Assembly: GCA_964607755.1 (NCBI GenBank)
Contig: CAZSMC010000060.1
Span: forward strand, 1-26,597
Direction: 5' to 3'
Source of the DNA: CAZSMC01 sp964607755
Lineage (GTDB): Bacteria > Zhuqueibacterota > Zhuqueibacteria > Residuimicrobiales > Krinioviventaceae
DNA: 26,597 nucleotides
Part shown: one piece after another, positions 6,996 through 15,864 of the stretch
Numbering within the stretch: position 1 is the stretch's first letter
Layout of the letters: each line of letters starts with the position of its first letter
Translations under genes and position numbers: made by a program
The notes under the pieces: generated by a model
Told to the model about the DNA's origin: nothing
The model's input: the letters and a program-made list of their open reading frames with translations, nothing else
The model's database searches: none

Positions 6996-9900
6996 ATGCA
7001 AAAGTATATCTTAATTTATCTTTTACTCGGTTCAACACTGTGTTTTTCACAGCAGGTTAAGGATACAAAGTTTCAACCTGATCGAGGTTTCTACGATTCA
7101 CCAGTAGAAGTAAAAATTACAACTTCAACACCGGGAGCCTCAATTCGGTATACATTGGATGCAAGCCCTCCCTCCCATGATCATGGTCGTATTTACGACA
7201 GTCCAATACATGTAACCACAACTACAGTTATCCGTGCTATCGCTTATAAAAACGGTATGGAGCCAACAAATGTGGATACACATACTTATATTTTTCTTGA
7301 CGATGTGATTACCCAGCCATCTAATCCATCTGGATTTCCATCTCGATGGTACAACCAAAATGGGAGTTCTGTACCGGCTGATTATGAAATGGATCCTAAT
7401 TATCCGAGCAGTGATGAACAATTAAAAAAAGGCTTGTTAGATTTACCGACAGTATCTCTTGTTTTACATGAAGAAAACCTTTGGGGGAATAAAGGTATTA
7501 TTAATAACGGTGGAAAAGGAAATAACAATCAGTTTGAAAAACCATGTTCTTTTGAAATCATTTATCCCCATGGTCGAAATTCCTATCAGGTAAATTGTGG
7601 TATCCAACCCCGGGCAAGGAGAGATTATAAACATGGGGTTCGTTTGGATTTTAAATCCGAGTACGGTCCTGGCAGATTGAAATACGATATCTTTGAAGGT
7701 GCGTGGGCAGGGACTGATAATGCAGCGAATAGTTATAATCATCTCGTTTTTCGAACCGGATCTTTTGAAAATTATACATCCGGCGGTTATGACCACAGTT
7801 ATACAATTTTATTCCGTGATCCGATGTCTCGGAATGTTCAGCTCAAAACAAGCGGAATAGGCGCTCGAAATCTAATGGTTCATTTGTATTTTAATGGTTT
7901 ATACTGGGGAATTTATAACCTGACCGAATTTATAGACCCGGATTATTTAACCGATTATTTTGGTGGACAGGAAAAAGACTGGATGAGAGCAAATGCCCGG
8001 CCCGGTACGCAAAATACAATAGAAATTGACGGTGATCCAAAACGCTGGCAAGAGTTGTTGACACTCGTTCAATCCGAAGATTTAACAGACTCGACTCTAT
8101 ATGCACGAGTGTTGCAATATATCGATCCTGTCCGTTTTGCTGATTATATGATTATTCAAAATTATAATGCGATTGGGGATTGGCCGGATAATAATTGGTA
8201 TTTTGTTATAAAGGGTGGTATAAATCCCGAGCCCGGATTCTTCATAATGTGGGATGCTGAGAAAACATGGTTAGAAGGTGATGATCCGCAATCCCATAAA
8301 CATGCCTGGTATAATCCCTTTTTAACAGATCCAAATCTATGGGAAGGTGAGCCTTATAATAATCCTCTTTCTATTATCTGGCGGGCTATGATTTCTAATG
8401 CAGAGTTCCGACTGCTTTTCGCTGATCGCGTATATAAACACTTGTTTCATGATGGTCCGTTAACTGATAAAAACGCGCTGAATCTTTTCAAGGATTGGGC
8501 ACTATTATTAACAGATGCCATTCGCGCTGAACAAAAACGGTGGGCTGACCATACAGGTAAATCTTTTACTCATGATGACTGGCAGAGAGAAGTGAATTGG
8601 GTTATCGGTAATATCACCAATCAAAATGTTAACGCCTTTATTAGCGAATTTGGCAAAGCAGGATTATATCCTTCGATTCATCCACCACAATTCAGTCAGA
8701 GAGGCGGTTATGTATCAAATGGTTTTCAATTTACAGTTACAAATCCAAATGAATCTGGAACCATATATTATACAACCGATAATTCTGATCCAAGAGCATA
8801 CGGAGGTGAAATTTCTAAAACATCTATTGAGTGCGAAAAAATTTCTACATCTATAACCATATCCCAAACATCCACAGTCAAAGCCCGTGTTTTAGACAAC
8901 TCAGAATGGAGTGCTCTTGAAAAGGCAGTTTTTTATACACCTACGGACTATTCTGCCATTAAAATAACCGAAATCATGTATCACCCCCCTGATACCGCAG
9001 GCATTGATGGTGACGAATTCGAATTTATTGAAATTAAAAACACCTCTCAGCAACCTGTGGATTTAACAGGGGTGTCTTTTACAGATGGGATCAATTACTC
9101 TTTTCCTGAAGGAACAATTATCAGTGGTGGTTCTTTTCTAGTTCTATGCGAAAATAAGGACATGTTCTATTACAAATATCATATCAAGGCCTTTGGCCAA
9201 TATTCTGGTAGATTAAGCAACGGCGGCGAAAAAGTAACGCTATCGGATCCATATAATCAACCCATTTTTAGCGTTGAATATGACGACCAATTTCCCTGGC
9301 CAACAACACCGGATGGTGATGGTTACTCATTAGTTCCTATTGATTTTAATAAAAACCAAAATCCTGATAATCCTATAAATTGGAGAGCAAGCTTGTATCC
9401 AATGGGATCACCAGGATTGGATGATTCCACTCGTTACATAATTCCCGAGTATCCCGATGAAAAAACCGGAGATATTCTTTTCATAGTTAAAAATGGTGCG
9501 CTTAATGAGGGTGATAAAAAACTTTATGATCATCTCACAAATAAGGGATATAAAGTAGAGATATCAGATGAATTCACAAGAGCACTTTTAGCTTTAGACT
9601 TTCGCCTCGTAATAATTTCATCCACTGCAAATTCTGATTTTATTGACAATGGATATACCTCACTGAACGTTCCTATTATCACCTGGAATCCTGATCTTTT
9701 TTATGATCTGAATATGACTGGCGATGTGAATAACAGTGATTTTGGCAAAGTACGAGATAGAGAAATTATAATTGGAAAGCAAAACCATCCATTAGCAGCT
9801 GGTCTGACAGATACAGTTCAAATTGCCACATCAATCAATGAAAGGCCTTTTGGATTGCCAGCTTTAAACTATTCCTTTATTGCCTATTGGAAAGACCATG

Positions 9901-10385
9901 TTCCTAATGCGGCGATTTTTGCTTATGAAAAAGGGAAAACAATGGTCGGGTGTAAAGCTCCTGCAAAACGGATTGGTTTCTTTTTTGGTTCGGATATAAA
10001 AGAGACCACTTTTGCAGGCTGGCACCTTTTTGATGCTGCTGTATTTTGGGCTGCTGGTATCTCCCCGGTTCACAATAATGAGGGAAAAGTCTCACATCAG
10101 TTTAAATTATACCAGAATTATCCAAATCCATTTAATAACAGAACGGCTGTTCAATTTATCCTAAATCAAGCAGCTTTTGTCCGTTTAGATATTTTTAACA
10201 TTCAAGGCCAGCTTGTTAAAAATGTGCTTGTTGAGCAGCTTAATTCTGGCCATCATCGTTTTTACTGGGACGCCACAGATAAATATGGCAAAATGGTAGG
10301 TAGTGGAATATATATTATGAAATTAAATACAAAAAATAAAAAAAGAACCTTTTCCAGAACACTTAAAATGGTTTATACAAAATAG
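6996..10385 (+). CDS. Multidomain CotH-kinase-family surface protein with lamin-tail and T9SS sorting domains
   Basis: 1129 residues. Domains in order: Sec signal (1-19, ending CFSQ); a chitobiase/hexosaminidase C-terminal-type Ig-like domain (about 26-100, TPGASIRYTLDASPP); a CotH protein-kinase-like domain (about 150-545) with NLTEFID, DWPDNNWYF and FIMWDAEKTW, where the Asp/Asn pair and WD-Asp match the places of the kinase-like metal and ATP ligands; a second hexosaminidase-C-type domain (about 563-650, GTIYYTTDNSDPR); a lamin-tail domain (about 652-765, KITEIMYHPP, FIEIKNTS); an alpha/beta region (about 825-1020) resembling ThuA/glutamine-amidotransferase folds; and a sorting domain (about 1035-1129, QNYPNPFNNRTAV, GIYIMKL). 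CotH enzymes phosphorylate extracellular or spore-coat proteins; the target here is unknown. The SD is weak (GAAAG, about 6984). The PhoD-like gene starts 10 bases after its stop, so the two are co-transcribed. Confidence 0.85.
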   Translation: MQKYILIYLLLGSTLCFSQQVKDTKFQPDRGFYDSPVEVKITTSTPGASIRYTLDASPPSHDHGRIYDSPIHVTTTTVIRAIAYKNGMEPTNVDTHTYIFLDDVITQPSNPSGFPSRWYNQNGSSVPADYEMDPNYPSSDEQLKKGLLDLPTVSLVLHEENLWGNKGIINNGGKGNNNQFEKPCSFEIIYPHGRNSYQVNCGIQPRARRDYKHGVRLDFKSEYGPGRLKYDIFEGAWAGTDNAANSYNHLVFRTGSFENYTSGGYDHSYTILFRDPMSRNVQLKTSGIGARNLMVHLYFNGLYWGIYNLTEFIDPDYLTDYFGGQEKDWMRANARPGTQNTIEIDGDPKRWQELLTLVQSEDLTDSTLYARVLQYIDPVRFADYMIIQNYNAIGDWPDNNWYFVIKGGINPEPGFFIMWDAEKTWLEGDDPQSHKHAWYNPFLTDPNLWEGEPYNNPLSIIWRAMISNAEFRLLFADRVYKHLFHDGPLTDKNALNLFKDWALLLTDAIRAEQKRWADHTGKSFTHDDWQREVNWVIGNITNQNVNAFISEFGKAGLYPSIHPPQFSQRGGYVSNGFQFTVTNPNESGTIYYTTDNSDPRAYGGEISKTSIECEKISTSITISQTSTVKARVLDNSEWSALEKAVFYTPTDYSAIKITEIMYHPPDTAGIDGDEFEFIEIKNTSQQPVDLTGVSFTDGINYSFPEGTIISGGSFLVLCENKDMFYYKYHIKAFGQYSGRLSNGGEKVTLSDPYNQPIFSVEYDDQFPWPTTPDGDGYSLVPIDFNKNQNPDNPINWRASLYPMGSPGLDDSTRYIIPEYPDEKTGDILFIVKNGALNEGDKKLYDHLTNKGYKVEISDEFTRALLALDFRLVIISSTANSDFIDNGYTSLNVPIITWNPDLFYDLNMTGDVNNSDFGKVRDREIIIGKQNHPLAAGLTDTVQIATSINERPFGLPALNYSFIAYWKDHVPNAAIFAYEKGKTMVGCKAPAKRIGFFFGSDIKETTFAGWHLFDAAVFWAAGISPVHNNEGKVSHQFKLYQNYPNPFNNRTAVQFILNQAAFVRLDIFNIQGQLVKNVLVEQLNSGHHRFYWDATDKYGKMVGSGIYIMKLNTKNKKRTFSRTLKMVYTK

Positions 10386-10395
10386 TGAGGAACTC

Positions 10396-12141
10396 ATGAC
10401 GTTAAAAATAAAATATCTGATTATTTTTTTCTTGCTTGTTGTTCCCATAAGTTTTTTGCTCTCACAAAAAGAAAGGAGCATTCAAGAGAGTTTCTCAAGC
10501 GAAAACTCGGTTCGTCAATTCGCGCCAAAAGATGCTTATGTGCCCGCGGAAAAACGTCCTTATTATGGAAGCCAGGATCCATGGAATCGGCGTTTTTTTA
10601 AAAGCCGTTCAAGAGTTCAACGTGGTGGACAAACACTTATTCTAGATATCATGGAGGGACGTTCAGATAAAGTAATCGAATTCTGTGAAGAATACACCAG
10701 AGATCACCCTCATTCAAATGAACATTTATATTGCCTGACCGCAGCTTATTGTATGACCAATCAAGTCCAAAAAGCTCTGGCGGTCTTTAAAAAGGCTATG
10801 GCACAAGGAATGCCTGTTGAACGGTTTATGGCTGGACCACGATCATTTTTCGAACCTCTTGTAAACACAGATTTATTTAAAACTTATATACGACAAACAC
10901 CGCAACTCATTCATGGACCTTTACTCGGCAATGTGACAGATAAAAGCGCTTCGTTTTGGATTCGTACTTTTAATAAAGCTCCGGTAAAAGTATTGCTAAG
11001 TTTGTCTCCCGAATTTACCAATAATATAACCTCGGACCCGGTGTGGACAAGCAAAAAAAAGGATTATTCAGCCATTGTTACTGTCAAAAATTTATCTCCT
11101 GATACGAAATACTACTATTCGATAAAAATCAATAATAATAAAGTAATACAAAAGGATGTCCCCTCTTTTCAAACCCAACCGAAAAAAGCAAAGCCTTCTC
11201 AATTTAATGTAGCATTTGGTGGCGGAGCTGGCTATAATCCTCCTCATGAGAGAATGTGGAATACAATCGCATCCCATCACTTACAAGCATTTCTATTTCT
11301 CGGTGACAATGTCTATATTGATCTACCTCAAAAGGCAGGACCTCTCCATAATTACACTTATTATCGTCGTCAATCTCGTCCTGAATTTCGTCATCTTACC
11401 GCTTCAACCCCAATTTATGCAATTTGGGACGATCATGACTGTGCAATGGATGATATATTCTTTGGCCCATTCATTGACAAACCTGAATGGAAGCTTTCGA
11501 TGTGGCATTTATTTCGCCGAAACTGGAACAATCCTGCTTATGGAGGTGACGCTAAACATCCCGGATGCTGGTTCAATTTTTCTATTGCAGATGTGGATTT
11601 TTTTATGCTTGATGGCAGATTTTACAGGGAAAATTACTTGTTGGATAATCCCTCAATGTTAGGTCCTGTTCAAAAAAGTTGGCTTTTTAATGCATTGAAA
11701 AATTCAGAGGCAACGTTCAAGGTATTGGTCTCCCCTGTCCCATGGGCTCTGGATACCAAACCTTTGAATAAAAGTGGAGGTCCGCAAGACACATGGTATG
11801 GATATCAGAAAGAACGACAGGAAATATTTTCTTTTCTTTCTGATAATCATGTCAATGGTGTCATTCTGCTGTCGGCTGATCGCCATCGTTCTGATGTGCG
11901 TGTGAATAAACGTAAAAACGACTATCCACTGTATGAATTTGAAAGTTCCAAATTAACAAATAGAGGAACTCACGATCATGTTGGAGATTATTTGTTCAGT
12001 TATAATGAAAAATGTTCTTTTGGCTTATTATCTTTTAACACAACAAAGCAAGATCCAGAAGTGACATTCAGTATTGTGAATATCGACAATCAATCCGTCT
12101 ATACTATTACCCTTAAAAAAAGTAGGATCTCAACTTTTTAA
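10396..12141 (+). CDS. PhoD-like metallophosphatase with TPR-like N-terminal region
   Basis: 581 residues. Sec signal 1-24 (hydrophobic core, ending FLLSQ). Residues about 80-165 form helical pairs that read like one or two TPRs (LYCLTAAYCMTNQVQKALAVF). From about 175 follows the PhoD N-terminal Ig-like domain (GPLLGNVTDKSASFWIR, SPDTKYYYSIKI), then the phosphatase core with FLGDNVY (Asp304, Tyr307), IWDDHD (Asp345, Asp346, His347), DGRFYRE, and SADRH (Asp495-His497). These are the expected Fe/Ca ligand positions of alkaline phosphatase D/PhoD enzymes, which hydrolyse phosphate mono- or diesters outside the cytoplasm. The family's usual Cys in the first core loop is replaced by FGGGAGY. PhoD is normally Tat-exported, yet this copy has a Sec-type signal without RR. 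It follows the CotH gene by 10 bases with SD GAGGA, so it may act with it. Confidence 0.85.
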   Translation: MTLKIKYLIIFFLLVVPISFLLSQKERSIQESFSSENSVRQFAPKDAYVPAEKRPYYGSQDPWNRRFFKSRSRVQRGGQTLILDIMEGRSDKVIEFCEEYTRDHPHSNEHLYCLTAAYCMTNQVQKALAVFKKAMAQGMPVERFMAGPRSFFEPLVNTDLFKTYIRQTPQLIHGPLLGNVTDKSASFWIRTFNKAPVKVLLSLSPEFTNNITSDPVWTSKKKDYSAIVTVKNLSPDTKYYYSIKINNNKVIQKDVPSFQTQPKKAKPSQFNVAFGGGAGYNPPHERMWNTIASHHLQAFLFLGDNVYIDLPQKAGPLHNYTYYRRQSRPEFRHLTASTPIYAIWDDHDCAMDDIFFGPFIDKPEWKLSMWHLFRRNWNNPAYGGDAKHPGCWFNFSIADVDFFMLDGRFYRENYLLDNPSMLGPVQKSWLFNALKNSEATFKVLVSPVPWALDTKPLNKSGGPQDTWYGYQKERQEIFSFLSDNHVNGVILLSADRHRSDVRVNKRKNDYPLYEFESSKLTNRGTHDHVGDYLFSYNEKCSFGLLSFNTTKQDPEVTFSIVNIDNQSVYTITLKKSRISTF

Positions 12142-12200
12142 CGCTGCTTAAAAAAAGAACTCAATACATAAAAGCTAAAAAGTATAAAAAGGAGGAACCC

Positions 12201-13685
12201 ATGTCTAGTAAAAGAATAAACCGTCGTACTTTTTTAGGCAATACAGTAGCACTCGGAGCTGCGGCTTATGCTAATTCTGCAGCATATGCTCCTAAAGATG
12301 AACGGCAATACTCTGGGAAATCTGCTAAATCTTATAAAGAACCGGCCAGGGAATTACCAGGACGCGAATTTGATGTTGTTATTGCGGGCGCAGGAACAGC
12401 AGGAGCTGTGGCCGCCATCGCTGCAGCGCGTCAGGGTGCAAAAACAGCATTGATAGAGCTAAAAGGTTACCCCGGCGGTGCCGTGACAGAAGGTGGTACC
12501 ACCCTGCACAGTTTCTTCAATATCCATCAACCTTTCCCTGGAGCACAAAAACGCCAGGTTGTAAGAGGCATTCCGCAAGAGATTATTGATCGTCTGATTA
12601 AAATTGGCGGCACTACAGGACATGGTGTGATGATCGCAGGTCATCGTGATTCCCATTGTACCGTGGTCGATACAGAATTGTTCAAACTTGTCACATTCGA
12701 GCTTATGGCTGATGCAGGTGTATATGCCTGTATGAACACTCTTCTAGTCGACGCAATCATGAATGGTCCCCACGTCGAAGGTGTGATAACCGAAAGCCGA
12801 GCCGGACGTGAGGTATTCTACGCAAAGTCTTTTATTGATTGCACAGGCTACGGTGATCTTGCTGCTTTCGCTGGCGCCGATTACACGGAGCCAAACGATT
12901 ACGCTGTAGCCAACAGTATCGGCATGGGCAACGTGGATGTGGACAAGATATATCAATATCTAAAAGATCGTGATGCCATTAATGAAGCAGCCAGAGGAAG
13001 ACGGAGCGGCAAAGAAGATCAAATAATCCGAATTCAGGGCCAATATGCCAAGATGCCCGATGGTTTTCATCAAGAAGCCAGGGAAATCGGACTGCAATCC
13101 GCCACCACAACTGTCTATGATAACTATCTCATGTTTGTAAAACCCAATCTGAAATTACCTGTCAGTCCCACAGATCGCGATGCTGTGTCAAAAGCCGAAC
13201 TGGAGCTGAGAAAACGGCAGTTGAGAACCCTCGAATTGTACAAGAAATACTTTCCCGGTTGTGAAAAAGCCTTTATCGCACGTACGGCTCCTCGACTTAG
13301 TATCCGCCGTGGTAGACTGATCTCTTGTGACTATGACATTACACATGAGGATGTCATAGAAGCGAGACATTTTGACGATGATGTGTTCGTGTTCAGTTAT
13401 CACGACGACGGGCGCTTCAAAGTAAAAAACGGCGGTACGTACGGAATTCCATATAGGGCGCTGCTTCCCAAAGATATTGAAAATCTTCTCGTAGCCGGTA
13501 TGTTAATTACCTCAGACAGACGCGCACACCAGTCCACGCGCAATACAGTCAATTGTATGTGCCAGGGTCAAGCTGCCGGCACAGCAGCAGCTCTGTGTGC
13601 TCAAAAAAATGCAGCAACTCGTGACCTCAAATATGCAAATTTGAGAAAAGCGCTTGAAAAAGAAAATGTTTATTTTGAGGCCTAA
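12201..13685 (+). CDS. Tat-exported FAD-dependent oxidoreductase, paralogue 1 of the duplicated module
   Basis: 494 residues; SD AAGGAGG (12189-12195) five bases before the ATG. Tat signal with RINRRTFLG (Arg 8-9) and an Ala-rich h-region to about 30. FAD-binding Rossmann motif GAGTAG (63-68) in DVVIAGAGTAGAVAAI, with the acidic strand end ALIE (82-85). Other family landmarks: GGAVTEGGT (92-100), IDCTGYGDLAAFAGADYTEPND, ARTAPRLSIRRGR, and the C-terminal IPYRALLPKDIENLLVAGM followed by QSTRNTVNCMCQGQAAGTAAAL, which packs on FAD. It ends ALEKENVYFEA. The substrate is not known; electron acceptor partners are not encoded nearby, so O2 or a periplasmic quinone-linked acceptor is possible (inference). 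The two other close copies (17894, 19545) lie on the far side of a propeller gene pair. Confidence 0.85.
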   Translation: MSSKRINRRTFLGNTVALGAAAYANSAAYAPKDERQYSGKSAKSYKEPARELPGREFDVVIAGAGTAGAVAAIAAARQGAKTALIELKGYPGGAVTEGGTTLHSFFNIHQPFPGAQKRQVVRGIPQEIIDRLIKIGGTTGHGVMIAGHRDSHCTVVDTELFKLVTFELMADAGVYACMNTLLVDAIMNGPHVEGVITESRAGREVFYAKSFIDCTGYGDLAAFAGADYTEPNDYAVANSIGMGNVDVDKIYQYLKDRDAINEAARGRRSGKEDQIIRIQGQYAKMPDGFHQEAREIGLQSATTTVYDNYLMFVKPNLKLPVSPTDRDAVSKAELELRKRQLRTLELYKKYFPGCEKAFIARTAPRLSIRRGRLISCDYDITHEDVIEARHFDDDVFVFSYHDDGRFKVKNGGTYGIPYRALLPKDIENLLVAGMLITSDRRAHQSTRNTVNCMCQGQAAGTAAALCAQKNAATRDLKYANLRKALEKENVYFEA

Positions 13686-13715
13686 TGCGATTACGTGCAA
13701 AATCAAATAAATAAA

Positions 13716-13828
13716 GACTGTTCAATAATTGACTTTCTATCATTCTAACGTCAATATATGATAGCATTATAGGTTAATTGATCAACATAATGATTGTTAG
13801 CTGCAAAAATAGTGATTATTGAACAGGC
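13716..13828 (+). mobile_element. Candidate MITE-like element with 14-bp terminal inverted repeats
   Basis: GACTGTTCAATAAT (13716-13729) is matched, with one mismatch, by the reverse complement of ATTATTGAACAGGC (13815-13828), giving a 113-base unit. Inside, CTATCAT and ATGATAG form a further hairpin. TCAAATAA occurs at 13703-13710 and again directly after the right end at 13829-13836, which could be a target duplication offset by 5 bases, or chance in AT-rich DNA. No ORF is inside. A stem-loop regulatory element is the alternative. Confidence 0.4.
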
Positions 13829-13853
13829 TCAAATAATATATGGATAAACAACT

Positions 13854-15722
13854 ATGAAGAAATTGACAGCAACACATGGCCATGTCCGGTTTTTTCCTCT
13901 GTTCTTCCTATTGGCATTCTTGGTTACAACAAAAATCCAGGTGCTGGCAACAACTCCGACACAATCCCCCTGGATTATGCACCGGATCGATCCGGCTCCT
14001 GAACCTGCGAAATATGGAGCGTATAATTCGCTGGGCTCTGCAGATTTTAATAAAGACGGATTTACGGATTATGCCGTTATTCATGAATTTCTGGGCTGGA
14101 TTGGCGTAACAATCATCTTTCACCCTGGTGTGAGTACACCTGCATTATATGACTATTGGGAAAAGGTGGAAATCTATGATGCTATTCATGTCGAGCATTG
14201 CGAGGTTGGAGATTTTGACAAGGATGGCAATCCGGATATCCTGATGATTGGGGGTGCAGAGCACGATGCACCTGCCGATATTCGTATCCTCTGGTGTCCG
14301 GATGTGAAGGATGTAAAGAAAAATAGTGCCTGGAAGTCAATGTCTTTTGGTACGATGGGTGCCAAAGGCGGCAATGCACATTTTGGTTCTGTGCATGATA
14401 TTGATAAGGATGGTGATCTGGACTTTTTTGTTGGTGGGCGAGGTGAAACTTATGGATTTGAACAAAACCAGAATCATATTGGACTTCGGTGGGCTGAATG
14501 TCCTGATAGTGATTACAGAAATATAAATAAATGGAAAGTCCATGTCATTGATGATCAGCTTTTGAGCGGTCATGGCCATTTCTTTACCGATCTTGATCAG
14601 GATAGCGATGATGATATAGTCGTGAACAATGCCGATTTCAATACTTCTGAAGAGAATCGAGCATTGATTTGGTATGAGAACCCAGGGATAGATAAAATCA
14701 CCCAGCCTTGGACTCGCCATGTTATTCACAAACATCCCGATTATTTCGTAAAGTGCCAGGTCGACGCAGGAGATTTAGATCAGGATGGACTTGTCGATTT
14801 GGTGGTTCCACTTGGGTACGATAAAATCTTGTGGTTTAAAAAAACAAGCAATGATCCTGTTCAATTCGAACGGATCGAAATACAAAAACCTGATCCAATA
14901 TTACAGGTACAGCGCCCCATCAAGATTTATGATGTGAATCAAGATGGCAAAATGGATATAGTAGGGGGACATCTCCATTATGCTTATCATACGCTTTATG
15001 GTAATCCGGAAGGTTATATTTCACCCGAAAAATATTCCCTCTATTGGATGGAATATAATGGAGATGAGCCTCAAGCAGAAAACTGGACTGTACATTGCGT
15101 AAAGCGTGCCTTTGGCGCCAACACCGGAAGAGGATCCCAAGGCGAAAAGTTTGATCATGTAAAAATGATGGACATTGACCAGGACGGAGACATGGATATC
15201 ATCGCCAATTCAGAGGAAAGTTATGTAAGAAAAGACAGTAAAATACACACATATTTTGGCGTTGCCTGGTTTGAAAATGCCGAAACAGCAATCACGGCAT
15301 CGGATGACTTTGAATCCGGCAGCCTGGCAGGTGGTGATGGCTGGTCGTCTGAATGGGAAACACAAGGAAACGTCAAGGTAATCCAAAAGCAAATTCAAGG
15401 CGAAAATGCCATTGAGCTTCGCGGCAAAGCTGTGGTGACAAGAAGCTTGAAAAATAGCATTGATAACGGCCAGCTCGAATTCCGCTGGATAACTCTAAAT
15501 GATCCGGAAGATTTTGCGATTGAAGTATATGATGGAAACTGGCAATTCGTTCATAAAACATATCCCCTGGCACGTGAAGAATCTCTTCCCTATAAAAATG
15601 AAATGCTTGCATTATCCAAGTTCGGCCCCGTGACAAAAATACGCATCTCTTTAAATGGAGCCACTAAAGAGGATATCCTCTATGTTGATGATGTAATAGT
15701 AAGGATAAGAGTCCGGGAATAA
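13854..15722 (+). CDS. Secreted seven-bladed VCBS/FG-GAP propeller protein, copy A
   Basis: 622 residues. Sec signal about 1-32 (ending QVLA). Seven calcium-binding-type D-x-[DN]-x-D-x-x-x-D loops lie at residues 64, 120, 182, 246, 307, 360 and 440, for example DFDKDGNPD and DIDKDGDLD, each followed by a short hydrophobic strand and spaced about 53-80 residues: the pattern of a seven-bladed beta-propeller (integrin-alpha/VCBS type). Residues about 480-622 form a separate beta-rich domain (ASDDFESGSLAGGDGW, ILYVDDVIV) that looks like a jelly roll, possibly carbohydrate binding. No catalytic motif and no T9SS sorting domain were seen. Such propellers usually bind proteins or glycans. Codons 67-321 are identical in DNA to the next gene. 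Position between Tat FAD oxidoreductases suggests a binding partner or scaffold for the same substrate. Confidence 0.85.
   Translation: MKKLTATHGHVRFFPLFFLLAFLVTTKIQVLATTPTQSPWIMHRIDPAPEPAKYGAYNSLGSADFNKDGFTDYAVIHEFLGWIGVTIIFHPGVSTPALYDYWEKVEIYDAIHVEHCEVGDFDKDGNPDILMIGGAEHDAPADIRILWCPDVKDVKKNSAWKSMSFGTMGAKGGNAHFGSVHDIDKDGDLDFFVGGRGETYGFEQNQNHIGLRWAECPDSDYRNINKWKVHVIDDQLLSGHGHFFTDLDQDSDDDIVVNNADFNTSEENRALIWYENPGIDKITQPWTRHVIHKHPDYFVKCQVDAGDLDQDGLVDLVVPLGYDKILWFKKTSNDPVQFERIEIQKPDPILQVQRPIKIYDVNQDGKMDIVGGHLHYAYHTLYGNPEGYISPEKYSLYWMEYNGDEPQAENWTVHCVKRAFGANTGRGSQGEKFDHVKMMDIDQDGDMDIIANSEESYVRKDSKIHTYFGVAWFENAETAITASDDFESGSLAGGDGWSSEWETQGNVKVIQKQIQGENAIELRGKAVVTRSLKNSIDNGQLEFRWITLNDPEDFAIEVYDGNWQFVHKTYPLAREESLPYKNEMLALSKFGPVTKIRISLNGATKEDILYVDDVIVRIRVRE
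14052..14815 (+). repeat. 764-bp perfect direct repeat, copy A
   Basis: Read base by base, this stretch shows no difference from 16066-16829 (offset 2014). It covers codons 67-321 of the propeller gene, that is from the first Ca-loop through the fifth. Substitutions appear at once on both sides (T/C at 14051, G/A at 14816). The abrupt edges suggest gene conversion rather than simple recent duplication. Confidence 0.95.
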
Positions 15723-15864
15723 ATAAAAACGGCTGGGACAAAAATACTGGCATATCGCGAGTAATCACTTGAATGCACAAGAGATACTGATAACAAAAAT
15801 ATAGATATGGATGCCATCAGCCCTGCTGAAGCGAATTAGGAAAAAATAATAAATGGAGAAAACT

